Assembly (NCBI GenBank): GCA_012512055.1
Contig: JAAZEW010000181.1
Coordinates: 1-22,192 of the forward strand
Length of the DNA: 22,192 bases
DNA from: Bacillota bacterium
Lineage (GTDB): Bacteria > Bacillota_G > SHA-98 > UBA4971
Direction: 5' to 3'
The translations under genes and the position numbers were made by a program. Positions 22,074-22,192 of this stretch are shown here, piece after piece. Each line of letters opens with the position of its first letter. The first letter of the stretch is position 1. The notes beneath the pieces are model-generated. The model did no database searches, was not told the origin of the DNA, and saw nothing but the letters and a program-made list of their open reading frames with translations.

Positions 22074-22192
22074 GTGAACCAACCCAACTATCTTACAGAG
22101 CTCGGGAAGGCATATTGTGGAAACTCCCTGGAGCTTATCGAGATGCTGCCAGACTCATCGGTGCAGCTAGCAATAACCTCTCCTCCTTTTGC
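22074..22192 (+). CDS. DNA methyltransferase, N-terminal fragment (probable N4-cytosine type, partial)
   Basis: The last 119 bases encode 39 residues starting VNQPNYLTELGKAYCGNSLELIEMLPDSSVQLAITSPPF and running off the right edge. The block GNSLELIEMLPDSSVQLAITSPPF is the catalytic motif IV region of amino-methyltransferases (S/D-P-P-Y/F); SPPF is typical of N4-cytosine enzymes, and motif IV near the N terminus suggests the beta class. The start must be GTG 22074: a TAG stop lies in frame at 22056-22058, no other start codon follows it, and GGGAG stands four bases upstream. If a restriction enzyme gene follows, this is one end of a restriction-modification system. Nothing notable lies in 21971-22073. 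Confidence 0.8.
   Translation, partial: MNQPNYLTELGKAYCGNSLELIEMLPDSSVQLAITSPPF

Overview
The window is about 22 kb of bacterial chromosome with roughly even base composition, densely coded on both strands, with strong GGAGG-type ribosome sites and several GTG/TTG starts. The gene set (DUF3798 solute-binding protein, FMN-riboswitch-controlled ECF riboflavin transporter, histidine ammonia-lyase, YhaO/YhaN-like nuclease pair, clostridial-type NifU scaffold) points to an anaerobic Bacillota (Firmicutes). Two TolC-family genes with a MacAB-type pump, and a solute-binding protein whose signal peptide has no lipobox cysteine, suggest a two-membrane (diderm) member of that phylum. This is inference; no marker gene such as rRNA is present.

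Layout. 1-2937 (minus strand): a sugar/nucleoside-type ABC importer (solute-binding protein, double ATPase, and the first codons of a permease). 3312-4398 (minus): ribU behind an FMN riboswitch, with a terminator and an unusual 22-bp tandem repeat in the leader. 4399-5164: no gene, but inverted repeats and six units of a 53-bp tandem repeat with a hairpin in each unit. 5165-7785 (minus): histidine ammonia-lyase followed by a DapF-fold racemase. 8091-9113 (plus): a secreted LysM protein split by one in-frame TGA. 9319-11166 (minus): NifU/IscU-like scaffold, metallo-beta-lactamase-fold hydrolase, and a single-RRM RNA-binding protein. 11558-15504 (plus): SbcD-like nuclease and SbcC-like ATPase, translationally coupled. 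15719-21970 (plus): a five-gene efflux operon (TolC-like, TolC, MacA, MacB ATPase, MacB permease), mostly with 4-base start/stop overlaps. 22074-end (plus): the first 39 codons of a DNA methyltransferase.

Most striking observations. (1) The first TolC-like protein keeps the helical repeats but has lost both beta-hairpin segments that build the outer-membrane barrel, while the second keeps them, so the operon may encode an unusual two-TolC assembly. (2) The second TolC starts with six tandem hexapeptides ahead of its signal sequence. (3) A DapF-like enzyme next to histidine ammonia-lyase suggests a cofactor-free histidine racemase feeding histidine breakdown. (4) A single in-frame TGA separates a signal-peptide half from a LysM half. 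(5) An exact 53-bp array of hairpins fills the gap between the riboflavin and histidine loci.
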